A DNA stretch of 64,000 nt from Bacillus solitudinis (GCF_002797395.1 NZ_KZ454943.1:4330253-4394252); one strand, 5' to 3'. Positions 18,746 through 28,794 are shown, counted from the stretch's first letter. The notes: generated by a model from the sequence alone, not told the origin. Numbers and translations: made by a program.

Positions 18746-20353
18746 ATGAAAAGGATTGTAGCTGTTAGTTTAGTTCTTTGTTTGTTTGTTACTGCATTAG
18801 TAGGTTGTAGCAAGGATTCAAGTAATGAAGTGGCAGAAGATGGCAGTATTGTTCTTACCGGGATTATTCTGAAACATCCGCTAACAAAGAACATTTCAGA
18901 AATGGAATGGTTACAAGAAGCGGAGAAAAAGGCCGGTGTATCAATTAAGTGGGAAGAAGTTTCTGCCGATTGGGATCAGAAAAAAGGTGCTATGCTAGCT
19001 GGTGCTGACATTCCAGATATCATTGTTGGACCCAATGTTATCACAGATGCAGATTTCGCAAAATTTCCGGGTTTATTTCAAGATTTATCTGAACTAATTG
19101 ACGAACATGCACCGAACGTGAAAACGATGTTTGAAGAAAAACCAGAAACAGCAATTATTGCAACCCAATTAGATGGTCAAATTCTTGGACTTCCTAAATA
19201 TCAAAGGTTTTGGCCAGAAACAGCAACTAGACAATTTATTAATAAAGAATGGTTGGATAATTTGGGGTTAGAGATGCCGTCAAACTGGGATGAGCTGTAT
19301 GTCGTTTTGAAAGCGTTTAAAGAACAAGATGCCAATGGTAATGGTGACCCAAGTGATGAAATCCCCATGGACTTTGCTCCAACAGGAACAACTGGATTCG
19401 GATTTTTCCAGCCTACAGTTCTTCTAGGAAGCACGGGAATAACAATATCTGGTGGAGGTGGGCAGGGTTATTTTGTTGAGGATGGTGTCGTGAAAAACTT
19501 TTTAGTAGACGACCGCTATAAAGAGCTCGTTCAATTCTTAAATAAGCTCTGGAAAGACGGATTAATTAATTCTGAAGTGTTTACACAGGATTACACAAGT
19601 TTTCAATCGATTTCTCGTGGAGAAGGTTCAAATGCAAAAGTTGGCTATACGTATGGCTGGGAGTTAACAGATAGATTAGGAAATGAGCTTTCAGCACAAT
19701 ATGAAGCTATGCCACAAATAAAAGTATCTGCGAATTCAACAGAAGAGGTTTCATGGAGTTACGATTATAACGAGTTAAACTATGGAATTAATATGGTTCA
19801 AATGTCTGCAGCAACCAATCATAAAGAAGAAGCAATGAAATTTATTAATGAATTGTACGATCCGAAAGTTAGTATGCAAGTTTTATTCGGGTCGCTAGGG
19901 ACAAATATCTCTGAAAATGAGGATGGAACTTATACTGTTCTACCACCTGCAGATGAATCAATGGATCCTGGTACATGGAAATGGACATCAACTTGGGCTG
20001 ATAACGGACCGATGTATATTGCAGATTCCCTAAACTTAGAGTTAGGAACTGATATGCAATCGGTTGGTGAGCAAACAGAACCGTTAAGGAAAGCTTTCGA
20101 TTCAATCGATACCGTTAATGATGTGTATCCAGGAATGTTTGTAAAATATTCTGATGAGGATAATAACACGATGAGTTTAATCAACACGGATTTGATGAAT
20201 CTAGCGATGTCTAAGTACTCTTATTGGATTACTGAAGGTGGAGTAGAGTCCGACTGGGACAAATACGTTGAACAATTGAGAACGATGGGAATCGACAAAA
20301 ATATTGAAATTATGCAATCGTACTACGATGAATATGCAAAAGCGATTCAATAA
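18746..20353 (+). CDS. Extracellular solute-binding lipoprotein of the second importer
   Basis: This 535-residue protein begins with a lipoprotein signal peptide (MKRIVAVSLV..., lipobox LVGC with Cys21). It is an LplA-type binding protein; the segment QDANGNGDPSDEIPMDF resembles the calcium-binding loop of the family. It differs clearly from the binding protein at 5645, so the two importers probably take different oligosaccharides. ATG at 18746 follows AGGGGG. It is the first gene of a three-gene importer operon driven by the AraC-type promoter at 18414, and a hairpin after it would raise its level over the permeases. Confidence 0.92.
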   Translation: MKRIVAVSLVLCLFVTALVGCSKDSSNEVAEDGSIVLTGIILKHPLTKNISEMEWLQEAEKKAGVSIKWEEVSADWDQKKGAMLAGADIPDIIVGPNVITDADFAKFPGLFQDLSELIDEHAPNVKTMFEEKPETAIIATQLDGQILGLPKYQRFWPETATRQFINKEWLDNLGLEMPSNWDELYVVLKAFKEQDANGNGDPSDEIPMDFAPTGTTGFGFFQPTVLLGSTGITISGGGGQGYFVEDGVVKNFLVDDRYKELVQFLNKLWKDGLINSEVFTQDYTSFQSISRGEGSNAKVGYTYGWELTDRLGNELSAQYEAMPQIKVSANSTEEVSWSYDYNELNYGINMVQMSAATNHKEEAMKFINELYDPKVSMQVLFGSLGTNISENEDGTYTVLPPADESMDPGTWKWTSTWADNGPMYIADSLNLELGTDMQSVGEQTEPLRKAFDSIDTVNDVYPGMFVKYSDEDNNTMSLINTDLMNLAMSKYSYWITEGGVESDWDKYVEQLRTMGIDKNIEIMQSYYDEYAKAIQ

Positions 20354-20367
20354 TTAAAGCTATGGGG

Positions 20368-20399
20368 TGCTATACCTATGTTAGACGGTATAGCATTTT
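20368..20399 (+). terminator. Intercistronic partial terminator
   Basis: TGCTATACC and GGTATAGCA form a perfect 9-bp stem followed by TTTT. It lies between the binding-protein gene and its permeases, the usual place for an element giving more binding protein than permease. Confidence 0.65.
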
Positions 20400-20423
20400 C
20401 CATAAATAAAGGAGAATCTACTA

Positions 20424-21392
20424 ATGGCCTTTATAAACTCTCAAACTAAAAAAGAAATAAACCTGACTAATGTCCATGTCAAAAAAAAGCCAACAATTGC
20501 TAATACTTTTAAGCGAGATTATCAGTTGTGGTTGATGGTACTTCCAGCGATCCTTTGTGTCATTATATTTAACTACATACCGATGTATGGAATTCAATTA
20601 GCTTTCCGAGAATATGACTTTACTGCAGGTATCACTGGTGGAGAATGGGTGGGTTTAAAATACTTTAGTCAATTTATTGAAAGTCATCTGTTTACTAATT
20701 TAATGAGAAATACACTATTAATTAGCTTAACAACGATTATTGTAGGTTTTCCAGCTCCTATTATATTAGCCTTGTTAATTAATCAAATTAAATTTAAGCG
20801 TGCTAAGCGAGTATTACAGACAACGGTTTACTTACCCCATTTTATTTCAATGGTTGTCCTAGTAGGGTTATTAAATGTTTTATTATCGCCAAACACAGGG
20901 ATTGTTGGGCATTTAATGGATTCAATTGGGCTAGGGCATATAAACCTATTAGCCTCAACGCAAACTTTTATACCTGTATACGTTCTTTCAGATGTTTGGC
21001 AGCATGTTGGCTGGAATAGCATTATTTATCTAGCAGCACTTGCAGCCGTTGATCCGCAACTATATGATTCAGCTAAAATTGATGGAGCTAATAGATGGCA
21101 GATTATAAGAAATGTAGAGATACCAGCCATCATTCCTACGATTGTTATTTTACTAATTCTGAACATGGGTTCAATTATTAGTACGGGCTTCGAGAAAATA
21201 TATCTAATGCAAAACCCACTAAATCTTCCTATCTCTGAAGTTATCGAAACCTATGTGTATAAAATCGGAATCATGTCTAATCAGTTTAGTTATGCTGCAG
21301 CGATTGGTTTGTTTAATACACTAATTAATTTTTCTTTGCTGATATTAGTGAATTACATTGCCAAAAGAACGTCAAAAATTAGTTTGTGGTAG
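20424..21392 (+). CDS. Sugar ABC importer permease, LplB-type, second importer
   Basis: This 322-residue membrane protein has six predicted helices. The EAA-type loop is DSAKIDGANRWQ (about residues 214-225) and the N-terminal YQLWLMVLPAILCVIIFNYIP segment is typical of LplB. ATG at 20424 follows AAAGGAG. It works with the downstream LplC-type permease and the lipoprotein at 18746. It is a paralogue of the permease at 3740, but with a different N-terminal tail. No ATPase gene is present in this operon either. Confidence 0.92.
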   Translation: MAFINSQTKKEINLTNVHVKKKPTIANTFKRDYQLWLMVLPAILCVIIFNYIPMYGIQLAFREYDFTAGITGGEWVGLKYFSQFIESHLFTNLMRNTLLISLTTIIVGFPAPIILALLINQIKFKRAKRVLQTTVYLPHFISMVVLVGLLNVLLSPNTGIVGHLMDSIGLGHINLLASTQTFIPVYVLSDVWQHVGWNSIIYLAALAAVDPQLYDSAKIDGANRWQIIRNVEIPAIIPTIVILLILNMGSIISTGFEKIYLMQNPLNLPISEVIETYVYKIGIMSNQFSYAAAIGLFNTLINFSLLILVNYIAKRTSKISLW

Positions 21393-21432
21393 TGTTTGAC
21401 ACTGTCTATCAAACTTGCAAGGAGGAAAAATC

Positions 21433-22332
21433 ATGAGTCTTTTTAAGCATAAAAAATTATCAGATAAACTGTTTGATATTTTTGTCTATACAACATGTGC
21501 GTTAATTTTCTTGATTGTGGCTTATCCTTTGTACTTTGTGATCATTGCATCTGTCAGTGATTCAACCCTTGTTTCCACAGGCCAAGTACTATTATTTCCA
21601 AAAGGATTTAGTCTATTTGGCTACCAGGAAATCTTTCAAGATTCTAGAATATGGACGGGTTACAGAAATACAATGATTTATGCCTTTGGGGGAACGTTCG
21701 TTAACTTATTGTTAACATTACCAGCTGCATATGTTCTCTCACGATATGAATTTAAAGCAAGACGTTTATTGATGTTTTTCTTTATATTTACAATGTTTTT
21801 TAATGGAGGATTAATCCCCACCTATCTTTTAATGAGAGATTTAAATTTGGTTAACACCATGTGGGTTTTCATTCTTAATCCTGCAACTGTAAATGTCTTT
21901 AATCTGATAATTACGCGAACGTTTTTTGAACATACCATTCCTAGAGAAATGTATGAGGCCGCTTCAATTGACGGTTGCAGTCATTTTAGGTTCTTTATGA
22001 AGATCGTTATGCCTTTGTCTAAGGCAGTCATATCGGTTATTGGTTTATATTATTTAGTCTTTCACTGGAATAATTTCTTCACTGGCTTAATTTATGTTCG
22101 AGACTATAGTTTACAACCGCTACAAATTGTCTTAAGAGATATTCTTATCTCAAATCAAGTGTTTGCTGAAGGTGCGGGTAGTGGCGGGGCATCGGGAGGC
22201 TATGCGCAAAGATATGCTGACCAAATTAAATATGGAGTGATTATCGTTTCGACCTTACCAATTTTAATTGTCTATCCTTTTATACAGAAGTATTTTGAAA
22301 AAGGAGTTATGATTGGCTCGGTAAAAGGTTAA
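21433..22332 (+). CDS. Sugar ABC importer permease, LplC-type, second importer
   Basis: This 299-residue permease carries the EAA-type loop YEAASIDGCSHFR and the family C-terminus YPFIQKYFEKGVMIGSVKG. A glycine- and serine-rich loop (GAGSGGASGGYAQRY, about residues 253-267) precedes the last helix, as often in this family. ATG at 21433 sits behind an ideal GGAGG ribosome site; reading from 21415 would need a TTG inside that site. It ends the operon, which closes with a hairpin at 22361. Confidence 0.92.
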   Translation: MSLFKHKKLSDKLFDIFVYTTCALIFLIVAYPLYFVIIASVSDSTLVSTGQVLLFPKGFSLFGYQEIFQDSRIWTGYRNTMIYAFGGTFVNLLLTLPAAYVLSRYEFKARRLLMFFFIFTMFFNGGLIPTYLLMRDLNLVNTMWVFILNPATVNVFNLIITRTFFEHTIPREMYEAASIDGCSHFRFFMKIVMPLSKAVISVIGLYYLVFHWNNFFTGLIYVRDYSLQPLQIVLRDILISNQVFAEGAGSGGASGGYAQRYADQIKYGVIIVSTLPILIVYPFIQKYFEKGVMIGSVKG

Positions 22333-22360
22333 CAACGTTAGAAATTGAACATCTTAGAAG

Positions 22361-22389
22361 CCCATGCTGGTTAAAACAGCATGGGTTAT
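22361..22389 (+). terminator. Hairpin ending the second importer operon
   Basis: CCCATGCTG and CAGCATGGG form a perfect 9-bp stem with a 7-base loop, followed by TTATT. The short T tract makes it a moderate terminator. Confidence 0.65.
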
Positions 22390-22420
22390 TAATTCGTCTC
22401 ATGTTTTCTCATACCAAAAC

Positions 22421-23059
22421 TTAACTCGTCAAATTCGGAGAGGAGATACTAGTAATATCTTTTTTTATAAATGATAATGAAGATATTTTCATAATTGTTA
22501 AACTGATTAAGCTAACACCGAAGACAGGAATTAATCCCGGTACTTGCATAAAGAAAAATGCAAGAATAGCCAAAGCAACAATCATAAATAAGGTTTGGAA
22601 AGGTCTGCCTATAGCTAAGATTAAAGCATATTTAAAATACTGAAATGTCTTTAAATCGAAATGAACGAGTACTGGGAATAGATACAATAAAGTAAGAAAA
22701 TATACAAAAATAATCACGAATGTCATGATCGTCAAAGATAGATGTAGGAGGCTATTATCTAGTTGTTGAAGTACTCTTAAATCTATGTATAAAATAAAAC
22801 CAAATAGCGATATAAGATATCCGATAAGGTTTGAGTTTAAGAACTCAGATTTATATGTACGCCAAAACAATTTAAATAGAGGTATTTCTTCTTTTTCCAT
22901 AACTAATGTTCTCATAACAGTGAATAAGGCAACCGTTGCTGGAAAGACTCCGAATACAAAAAGACCAACTATCGAAAATAAAAACCAGAACAAATTTAAT
23001 AGAAATAAGTTGAGTCCCCACACGCCTAAACGAATATACCATTCTGACAGATTTTTCAT
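22421..23059 (-). CDS. DUF624/YesL-family membrane protein
   Basis: This 212-residue protein has five or six membrane helices and the DUF624 start (LGVWGLNLFLLNLFWFLFS; FPATVALFTVMRTLVMEKEE). YesL-type proteins are regularly encoded beside LplABC-type importers and rhamnogalacturonan genes but have no proven biochemical role; a helper function for the importer or regulator has been suggested. ATG at 23059 follows GGGGG with 8-base spacing. Its promoter overlaps a perfect cre site, so expression should be shut off by preferred carbon sources. It converges on the second importer operon. Confidence 0.85.
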   Translation of the reverse strand: MKNLSEWYIRLGVWGLNLFLLNLFWFLFSIVGLFVFGVFPATVALFTVMRTLVMEKEEIPLFKLFWRTYKSEFLNSNLIGYLISLFGFILYIDLRVLQQLDNSLLHLSLTIMTFVIIFVYFLTLLYLFPVLVHFDLKTFQYFKYALILAIGRPFQTLFMIVALAILAFFFMQVPGLIPVFGVSLISLTIMKISSLSFIKKDITSISSPNLTS

Positions 23060-23116
23060 ATGATGAGCCCCCGTAGTGAAACATAGTATACTGATTATCT
23101 TAACTAACTATTTCCT

Positions 23117-23154
23117 ATTATAGTACTAAAAGACCTAACCTGTAAACGCTTTCA
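23117..23154 (-). promoter_or_regulatory. YesL-gene promoter overlapped by a perfect cre site
   Basis: On the minus strand TTTACA (plus 23141-23146) and TATAAT (plus 23117-23122) are separated by 18 bases. The cre TGAAAGCGTTTACA (plus 23141-23154) matches TGWAANCGNTNWCA at 14 of 14 and contains the -35 box, so bound CcpA would block RNA polymerase. Confidence 0.8.
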
Positions 23155-23266
23155 ACTACAGTAAAGGCATTCGCTTTATTTTTAGTTTAAATGATTCTTG
23201 ACGTTAAGGGAATTCTGGAAATACCCCATCCCTTTGATATACTTATCTAAGAGTAGGAGGGAAGTA

Positions 23267-23875
23267 ATGAAAGAACAGTTTTATGATGCATTATTGAACA
23301 TAAAAACCGGAGCTGGCAAGAAGGGATTTCAAAAGTCTGCTCATTACCATCGCTATGAGCCCACACCATATAGTGCGCTAATAGAATTATTTGCCCATTA
23401 TCAACTGAAAAGTAAAGATAGAATTGTTGATTTCGGCTGCGGAAAAGGACGATTAAACTTCTATATTAACTATTTATTTGATGCAACGGTAATAGGCATC
23501 GAGATGAACAAATCCTTCTTTCAAGAATCAATTGAAAACCGAAACAGGTTTTTGAGAAAAATAAAAAAAGAGAAAGATCAGATCCACTTTCATTGTTGTT
23601 TAGCAGAAGAGTATCCGATTGATCCTTTAGACAATCGATTTTACTTTTTTAATCCTTTTTCCATTCAAGTCTTTATGAATATTGTAAATAACATATTGCT
23701 TTCTGTAGAAAAATCAAAACGCGATATAGAAATTGTTTTGTACTATCCATCAGAAGACTATGTCTATTTTCTGGACAGTTATACCTCTTTTGAGTTAAAA
23801 AAGGAAGTGGTGATTCCAGACTTATATAGCAGTAACTCCAATGAACGATTTTTAATATATGGATTGGCTTATTAG
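23267..23875 (+). CDS. Class I SAM-dependent methyltransferase, unknown substrate
   Basis: This 202-residue protein has a clear SAM-binding motif I (RIVDFGCGKGRLNFYI, about residue 50) and the acidic loop VIGIEMNKSF that contacts the ribose. It has no obvious substrate domain, so the target may be a small molecule, protein or RNA. ATG at 23267 follows GGAGGGAAG; the frame extends to 23198 but without a ribosome site. It stands alone between the yesL-like gene and ilvD. I cannot name a closer family. Confidence 0.8.
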   Translation: MKEQFYDALLNIKTGAGKKGFQKSAHYHRYEPTPYSALIELFAHYQLKSKDRIVDFGCGKGRLNFYINYLFDATVIGIEMNKSFFQESIENRNRFLRKIKKEKDQIHFHCCLAEEYPIDPLDNRFYFFNPFSIQVFMNIVNNILLSVEKSKRDIEIVLYYPSEDYVYFLDSYTSFELKKEVVIPDLYSSNSNERFLIYGLAY

Positions 23876-23977
23876 ATGTAGGGTGTCACGGTTCATGTGT
23901 GACGAACGATTCGACAAATTACGGACTAGACTCCAATACACGGTAGGCATGCAAATGTAGAGTAAAACAATGAAAGG

Positions 23978-24016
23978 AGGGTATTTTGAAGGAACATAGT
24001 TCCTTCAAAATACCCT
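23978..24016 (-). terminator. Intrinsic terminator of ilvD
   Basis: An 18-bp perfect inverted repeat (AGGGTATTTTGAAGGAAC and its complement, 3-base loop) ends 10 bases after the ilvD stop on the minus strand and is followed there by a pyrimidine-rich stretch ending in GTTTT. It may also work for the opposite methyltransferase gene. Confidence 0.8.
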
Positions 24017-24025
24017 CTAAATTAA

Positions 24026-25711
24026 TTAATCAGTTACAGCACCTTTTGATGCAGAAGAAACCAGTCTTGCATATTTGTTAAGAACTCCTCTTGAATAACG
24101 CAAAGGTGGCTCATGCCATTCTTTCATACGGTTGCTCATTTCTTCTACTGAAATATTAACAGAAAGTACTTGAGTCTCGCTGTCGATGGTAATCATATCG
24201 TCATTTTTCAATAATGCAATCGGGCCACCAACTTGCGCCTCTGGTGAAACATGGCCGACGACTAATCCGTGCGTTCCTCCGGAAAAGCGACCATCAGTGA
24301 TTAAGCCAACTTTTTCCCCTAAGCCTTTGCCAACGATAATTCCGGTAATCGATAACATCTCGGACATTCCGGGCCCGCCTTTTGGTCCCGAATAACGAAT
24401 AACAACAATATCCCCAGCTTGGATCTCATCATCCAAAACAGCCTTTGTTGCTTCTGGCTCAGAATCAAACACTTTTGCGGGGCCTGTAATCTTTTTGATT
24501 TTGAGACCCGACATTTTTGCGATGCCACCTTCAGGAGCTAAATTTCCTCTTAAGACAAAAAGCGGTCCTGACTCCCGAATCGGATTATCGAATGGTCGAA
24601 TAATGACTTGTCCCTCTTTGAGAGGGGGTTGTTCGGATAAGTTCTCCGCTAAAGTTTTTCCAGTAACAGTTAGACAATCACCATGAAGCAATTCTTTCTC
24701 AAGAAGAAGTTTCATCACTCCCGACACTCCTCCTACTGAATGGAGGTCATGCATCACGTAATGTCCACTTGGTTTTAAATCAGCTAAATGAGGGACCCTT
24801 TTACGGATACGTTCAAAGTCATCAAGCGTTAAATCAACATCAACCGAGTGGGCGATGGCAAGCAGGTGAAGAAACGCATTGGTTGATCCTCCTAATGCCA
24901 TAACCACGGTAATCGCGTTTTCAAACGCTTTCTTAGTCATAATATCTTTTGGATAAATTCCCTTACGAAGCAGTTCAACAACGGCTTCCCCAGAATCATG
25001 ACAATCATCTAGCTTTTCTGAGGTTATAGCTGGGTTGGATGCACTTCCTGGTAAACTCATTCCCATTGCTTCGATGGCAGAGGCCATTGTATTGGCTGTA
25101 TACATTCCACCGCATGAACCCGCCCCTGGGCAAGCATGACATTCAATATCTCTTAAGACTTCCTTATCAATTGTGCCAGCTCTGTACTGACCAACCGCTT
25201 CAAAAACGGACACAATATCAATATCTTTCCCTTCTTTAGATTTACCAGGTGCAATTGTCCCACCATATACAAACACTGCAGGAACGTTCAAGCGACCAAT
25301 TGCGATCATACAGCCAGGCATATTCTTATCGCAGCCACCAATTGCCACTAATCCATCTAGTCGCTCTGCACCCATCACGGTTTCAATTGAATCAGCGATA
25401 ACCTCGCGACTAGGTAGTGAATATCGCATGCCCTCATGCCCCATAGAAATACCATCGGACACTGTGATTGTGTTAAAGATAATTGGGGAACCTTCGGCCT
25501 TTTTTGCGCCTTCTTTTGCTTTGATGGCTAACTTATCAATATGGATGTTGCAAGGTGTTACCTCGCTCCATGTACTAGCAATACCGATCATTGGTTTCTT
25601 GAAATCTTCATCTTTAAACCCTGTAGCTCGTAGCATGGCACGGTTGGGGGAGCGGTTTTCCCCCTCACTAATATCGATGCTTCGGATTCTTAAGTCATTT
25701 TCTTCGCTCAT
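24026..25711 (-). CDS. ilvD: Dihydroxy-acid dehydratase
   Basis: This 561-residue enzyme dehydrates 2,3-dihydroxy-isovalerate and -methylvalerate to the keto acids in valine and isoleucine synthesis. Iron-sulfur ligands are visible in [16 protein letters not shown] and [19 protein letters not shown], the IlvD/Edd signatures. Length matches B. subtilis IlvD (558). The nearest ATG (25717) lies one base from the AGGAG, so the ATG two codons later (25711) with 7-base spacing is the likely start. It is a single-gene unit, not in an ilv operon, and ends in a strong terminator. It is probably CodY-controlled in this group, though no operator was identified. Confidence 0.96.
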   Translation of the reverse strand: MSEENDLRIRSIDISEGENRSPNRAMLRATGFKDEDFKKPMIGIASTWSEVTPCNIHIDKLAIKAKEGAKKAEGSPIIFNTITVSDGISMGHEGMRYSLPSREVIADSIETVMGAERLDGLVAIGGCDKNMPGCMIAIGRLNVPAVFVYGGTIAPGKSKEGKDIDIVSVFEAVGQYRAGTIDKEVLRDIECHACPGAGSCGGMYTANTMASAIEAMGMSLPGSASNPAITSEKLDDCHDSGEAVVELLRKGIYPKDIMTKKAFENAITVVMALGGSTNAFLHLLAIAHSVDVDLTLDDFERIRKRVPHLADLKPSGHYVMHDLHSVGGVSGVMKLLLEKELLHGDCLTVTGKTLAENLSEQPPLKEGQVIIRPFDNPIRESGPLFVLRGNLAPEGGIAKMSGLKIKKITGPAKVFDSEPEATKAVLDDEIQAGDIVVIRYSGPKGGPGMSEMLSITGIIVGKGLGEKVGLITDGRFSGGTHGLVVGHVSPEAQVGGPIALLKNDDMITIDSETQVLSVNISVEEMSNRMKEWHEPPLRYSRGVLNKYARLVSSASKGAVTD

Positions 25712-25921
25712 TTTCATTCTCCTTTCAGAGAGACTAACAATATATCTTCCCTATTTATTTCATCTTTAAACATAGAATTATTTAACTGATGGAGAAAGGT
25801 GTTCTAATCTGCGTAGTATTTTGTGAAAGAAGAAAAGAATCATATTCAGGAAGAAGGTTTAACTGAATATAGATACTTTTATCTCTAGTTCTTATATAAT
25901 AGAAGAAAAAGTTGGTGGGAT

Positions 25922-26374
25922 ATGAAAATTTATACATTGCAAAAAAATCGACTCATTGATTATACCTATATTCTTGGTTTATCCCTTATCATTGCTGCGA
26001 TTGTCTACTTTTTTGCTGCTAATTGGGGCGGATTTAATCGCGAAACAAAAATAGTGTTAATTTCATTGCTGATATTGAGTTTTTATGGATGTTCTTTTTT
26101 ATTTGGCTGGATGTTACAAAAGCGACCCTTAGTGGATGATGTTTATGAGTATGCGGGTATTTACTTTAAGAATGGAAAACCGAACATACCTTATGAACCG
26201 TCAGAACGAGATGTTATCATTAATACGAAGGCGAATGGATGGGGAAGTTTTATTTACGGAATCGAAAGCTATTTTGTCGAAGAAGGTACAGGTATCGATG
26301 TGGAACAGAATGTGACACATGCTTATGTTAGAGTTGCCACAACGGGAAATAGTTTATTAGTTGAACTTGAATAA
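25922..26374 (+). CDS. Fused DUF2157 N-terminus and GDYXXLXY C-terminus (deletion remnant)
   Basis: This 150-residue protein begins like DUF2157 membrane proteins (LIIAAIVYFFAANWGGFNRETK, two helices at about 12-30 and 45-63). From about residue 75 it switches to the C-terminal part of GDYXXLXY-domain proteins, with the hallmark FIYGIESYFVEEGTG followed by AYVRVATTGNSLLVELE. In Bacillaceae these two families are encoded by adjacent genes of much greater combined length. The simplest reading is an in-frame deletion that removed the middle of both. The product may be nonfunctional or a small membrane protein with a soluble tail. ATG at 25922 follows GGTGGGAT. Confidence 0.7.
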   Translation: MKIYTLQKNRLIDYTYILGLSLIIAAIVYFFAANWGGFNRETKIVLISLLILSFYGCSFLFGWMLQKRPLVDDVYEYAGIYFKNGKPNIPYEPSERDVIINTKANGWGSFIYGIESYFVEEGTGIDVEQNVTHAYVRVATTGNSLLVELE

Positions 26375-26489
26375 AGATTTATTTAATTATGGAAGCCAAG
26401 ATGTTTCGTGGACAGAGAGGGTATAATGCATAGGAAGGACTCTTGGTTACATAATAGAAATGATATTTAAATAAAAATGAGGTCATTAT

Positions 26490-27935
26490 ATGGTACAGAA
26501 AACTTATCAAGATTATCAATTAAGCGAAGAAATACTAAAGGCATTGCACAAATTAAACTATAAACATCCAACTGATGTTCAAGCAGAAGTCATTCCAGTT
26601 GCATTATTAAAGAAAGATTTAATTGTAAAATCACAAACGGGGAGTGGAAAAACAGCTTCGTTTGGCATCCCAATTTGTGAGATGGTTGATTGGGAAGAAA
26701 ATAAGCCACAAGCGTTAATTTTAACACCAACGCGCGAACTTGCGGCACAAGTAAAAGAAGACATTACGAATATCGGTCGGTTCAAACGAATTAAAGCAAC
26801 AGCTATTTATGGAAAACAACCGTTCAATACACAAAAAAATGAATTAAAACAAAAATCCCATGTTGTCGTTGGTACGCCGGGTAGAGTTCTTGATCATATT
26901 CAAAAAGGGACCCTTGTCGTTGAACGCTTAAATTTTCTAATTATTGATGAAGCCGATGAAATGCTAAATATGGGATTTATTGAGCAGGTAGAAGCGATTA
27001 TACAGGAACTTCCTAGTGACAGAGTAACGATGTTGTTTTCGGCAACATTACCCGAAGATATCAATAACCTTAGTAAGAAGTACATGAAGAATCCGGAGCA
27101 TATCGAAAGGAAGGCATCAGGTCTTACTACAGATAAAATCGAACACTATCTTTTGGAGATAGATGAAAAGGAAAAATACTCTCTTTTGAAAGATGTAACA
27201 ACGGTTGAAAACCCTGATAGTTGCATCATTTTTTGTAGAACACAAGAACAAGTCGACTTCTTGTCGAGACAATTAACTCGAGATAATTATCCGTGTGATA
27301 AAATCCATGGTGGTCTTATTCAAGAAGACCGGTTTGCGGTTATGGATGATTTCAAAAGAGGGGAATTCAGCTATTTAATCGCGACGGATGTCGCCGCAAG
27401 AGGAATTGATATTGATAGTGTTACACACGTCATTAATTACGACATACCACTTGAAAAAGAGAGTTATGTCCATCGAACTGGGAGAACGGGAAGGGCCGGC
27501 AAAACTGGAAAAGCCCTTACATTCATAACACCGAACGAGAAAAGGTATCTTGCAGACATAGAGGACTATATTGGCTTTCAATTACTTAAACTTTCTCGAC
27601 CTTCTAGAGCAGAAGTAGGAAGTGCAAGACATTCGTTTGAACAAAAACTAAACGCTAGTCCAATTATAAAAAAAGATAAAAGTGATCAGTTAAATCAAGA
27701 TATTATGAAGCTCTATTTTAATGGGGGAAAGAAAAAGAAGATTAGAGCAGTTGACTTTGTGGGGACAATTACCAAAATAGAAGGACTCAGTGCTGATGAT
27801 ATTGGCATTATTACAATTCAGGAAAATGTCTCCTATGTAGATATTTTAAATGGAAAAGGTCCACTTGTTTTAAATGCTATGAAGAATACGACAATAAAGG
27901 GAAAGCAATTAAAGGTTCATAAAGCGAAGAAGTAA
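26490..27935 (+). CDS. dbpA: DEAD-box RNA helicase DbpA (YxiN)
   Basis: This 481-residue protein is an ATP-dependent RNA helicase that remodels 23S rRNA around hairpin 92 during 50S assembly. It has the Q motif, Walker A (SQTGSGKT), PTRELA, DEAD (IIDEADEML), SAT, and motif VI ([13 protein letters not shown]). The C-terminal 75 residues form the specific RNA-binding domain ([20 protein letters not shown] and [13 protein letters not shown]). Length matches B. subtilis YxiN (479). ATG at 26490 follows GAGGT. It is monocistronic and closed by a terminator. Confidence 0.95.
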   Translation: MVQKTYQDYQLSEEILKALHKLNYKHPTDVQAEVIPVALLKKDLIVKSQTGSGKTASFGIPICEMVDWEENKPQALILTPTRELAAQVKEDITNIGRFKRIKATAIYGKQPFNTQKNELKQKSHVVVGTPGRVLDHIQKGTLVVERLNFLIIDEADEMLNMGFIEQVEAIIQELPSDRVTMLFSATLPEDINNLSKKYMKNPEHIERKASGLTTDKIEHYLLEIDEKEKYSLLKDVTTVENPDSCIIFCRTQEQVDFLSRQLTRDNYPCDKIHGGLIQEDRFAVMDDFKRGEFSYLIATDVAARGIDIDSVTHVINYDIPLEKESYVHRTGRTGRAGKTGKALTFITPNEKRYLADIEDYIGFQLLKLSRPSRAEVGSARHSFEQKLNASPIIKKDKSDQLNQDIMKLYFNGGKKKKIRAVDFVGTITKIEGLSADDIGIITIQENVSYVDILNGKGPLVLNAMKNTTIKGKQLKVHKAKK

Positions 27936-27956
27936 ACTTTGATCCTATAAATAAAA

Positions 27957-27997
27957 ACAGCTCAACCGGTTGTCTAATCTCGGTTGAGTTGTTTTAA
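27957..27997 (+). terminator. Intrinsic terminator after dbpA
   Basis: ACAGCTCAACCG and CGGTTGAGTTGT pair over about 12 bases and are followed by TTTT. Confidence 0.85.
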
Positions 27998-28029
27998 ATT
28001 TAAAGAAACGTAAAGGGTGGAAGAGAGAA

Positions 28030-28650
28030 CTATAAAGCTTGTGCTCGATTAAGTTTCGTTTTTGGTAATTTCCATTGATAATGCAAGGATACGAGCCTTA
28101 ACACGACGATTATTGTAAATAATAGGTATAATTCAATCCCGTTCTTAAATACATTAAATCCAATTAATAGACCAGCGAGCATCGCCCACATTGCATAGAT
28201 TTCACTCGTGAAAATTAGTGGCTGCCTTCTAGCAAGTAGGTCTCGTATTACACCACCACCGGTACCAGTTAAAACTGCTGCTACGATAATCGCACTGATT
28301 GGATGACCCATTTCCTTCGCATAGAGTGCGCCTTGAATAGCAAACGCAGCCAATCCCATCGCGTCAAATGAATTCCCCCAACGATTCCAATGTTTCATTA
28401 ATGGTTGTGGAAATAAGAATAATAGAGTAATCGCAATGAATGCAATAAAAAATAATGTCCCTTGCTCCCAGAGTGCGGAAACAGGAACTCCAATTAGTAA
28501 ATTTCGAATAGCTCCTCCGCCGAAAGCACAGCAAAAGCCTAATGCGTACACGCCAAGTAAGTCATAATCACATTCTTTATCAAGAGCAACCATTGCTCCG
28601 CTCAAACCGAATGCAATCGTTCCAATTATATTTAATACGTCCCAAACCAA
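28030..28650 (-). CDS. TRIC/UPF0126-family cation channel protein
   Basis: This 206-residue membrane protein has seven predicted helices arranged as two UPF0126 repeats. Each repeat carries a GxxxxG(G)G(x)xR(N/D)LL signature (CCAFGGGAIRNLLIGVPV and AVLTGTGGGVIRDLLARRQP). Prokaryotic TRIC proteins form trimeric channels for monovalent cations. The start appears to be TTG at 28650, with AAAGG about 10 bases before it; there is no ATG in the right region. It diverges from the alcohol dehydrogenase gene and converges on dbpA. Confidence 0.85.
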   Translation of the reverse strand: MVWDVLNIIGTIAFGLSGAMVALDKECDYDLLGVYALGFCCAFGGGAIRNLLIGVPVSALWEQGTLFFIAFIAITLLFLFPQPLMKHWNRWGNSFDAMGLAAFAIQGALYAKEMGHPISAIIVAAVLTGTGGGVIRDLLARRQPLIFTSEIYAMWAMLAGLLIGFNVFKNGIELYLLFTIIVVLRLVSLHYQWKLPKTKLNRAQAL

Positions 28651-28780
28651 GTCGACACCAACCTTTATGTTTACCTAGATGTTAGATCTTCTACAATTAT
28701 TATATAGGAAAATAGCACAAAATCAATTTACTTCTACTAAACTAACAGGAAAATTTAATAATATTTATGTTTCAGCAAAG

Positions 28781-28794
28781 TGTAAACGTTTGCT
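28781..28794 (+). promoter_or_regulatory. cre-like site before the iron alcohol dehydrogenase
   Basis: TGTAAACGTTTGCT resembles the cre consensus but fails at two positions (12 and 14). It sits inside a longer imperfect palindrome, AGCAAA...TTTGCT (28774-28796), 44 bases before the gene. It could be a weak CcpA or Rex-like site. Confidence 0.4.
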
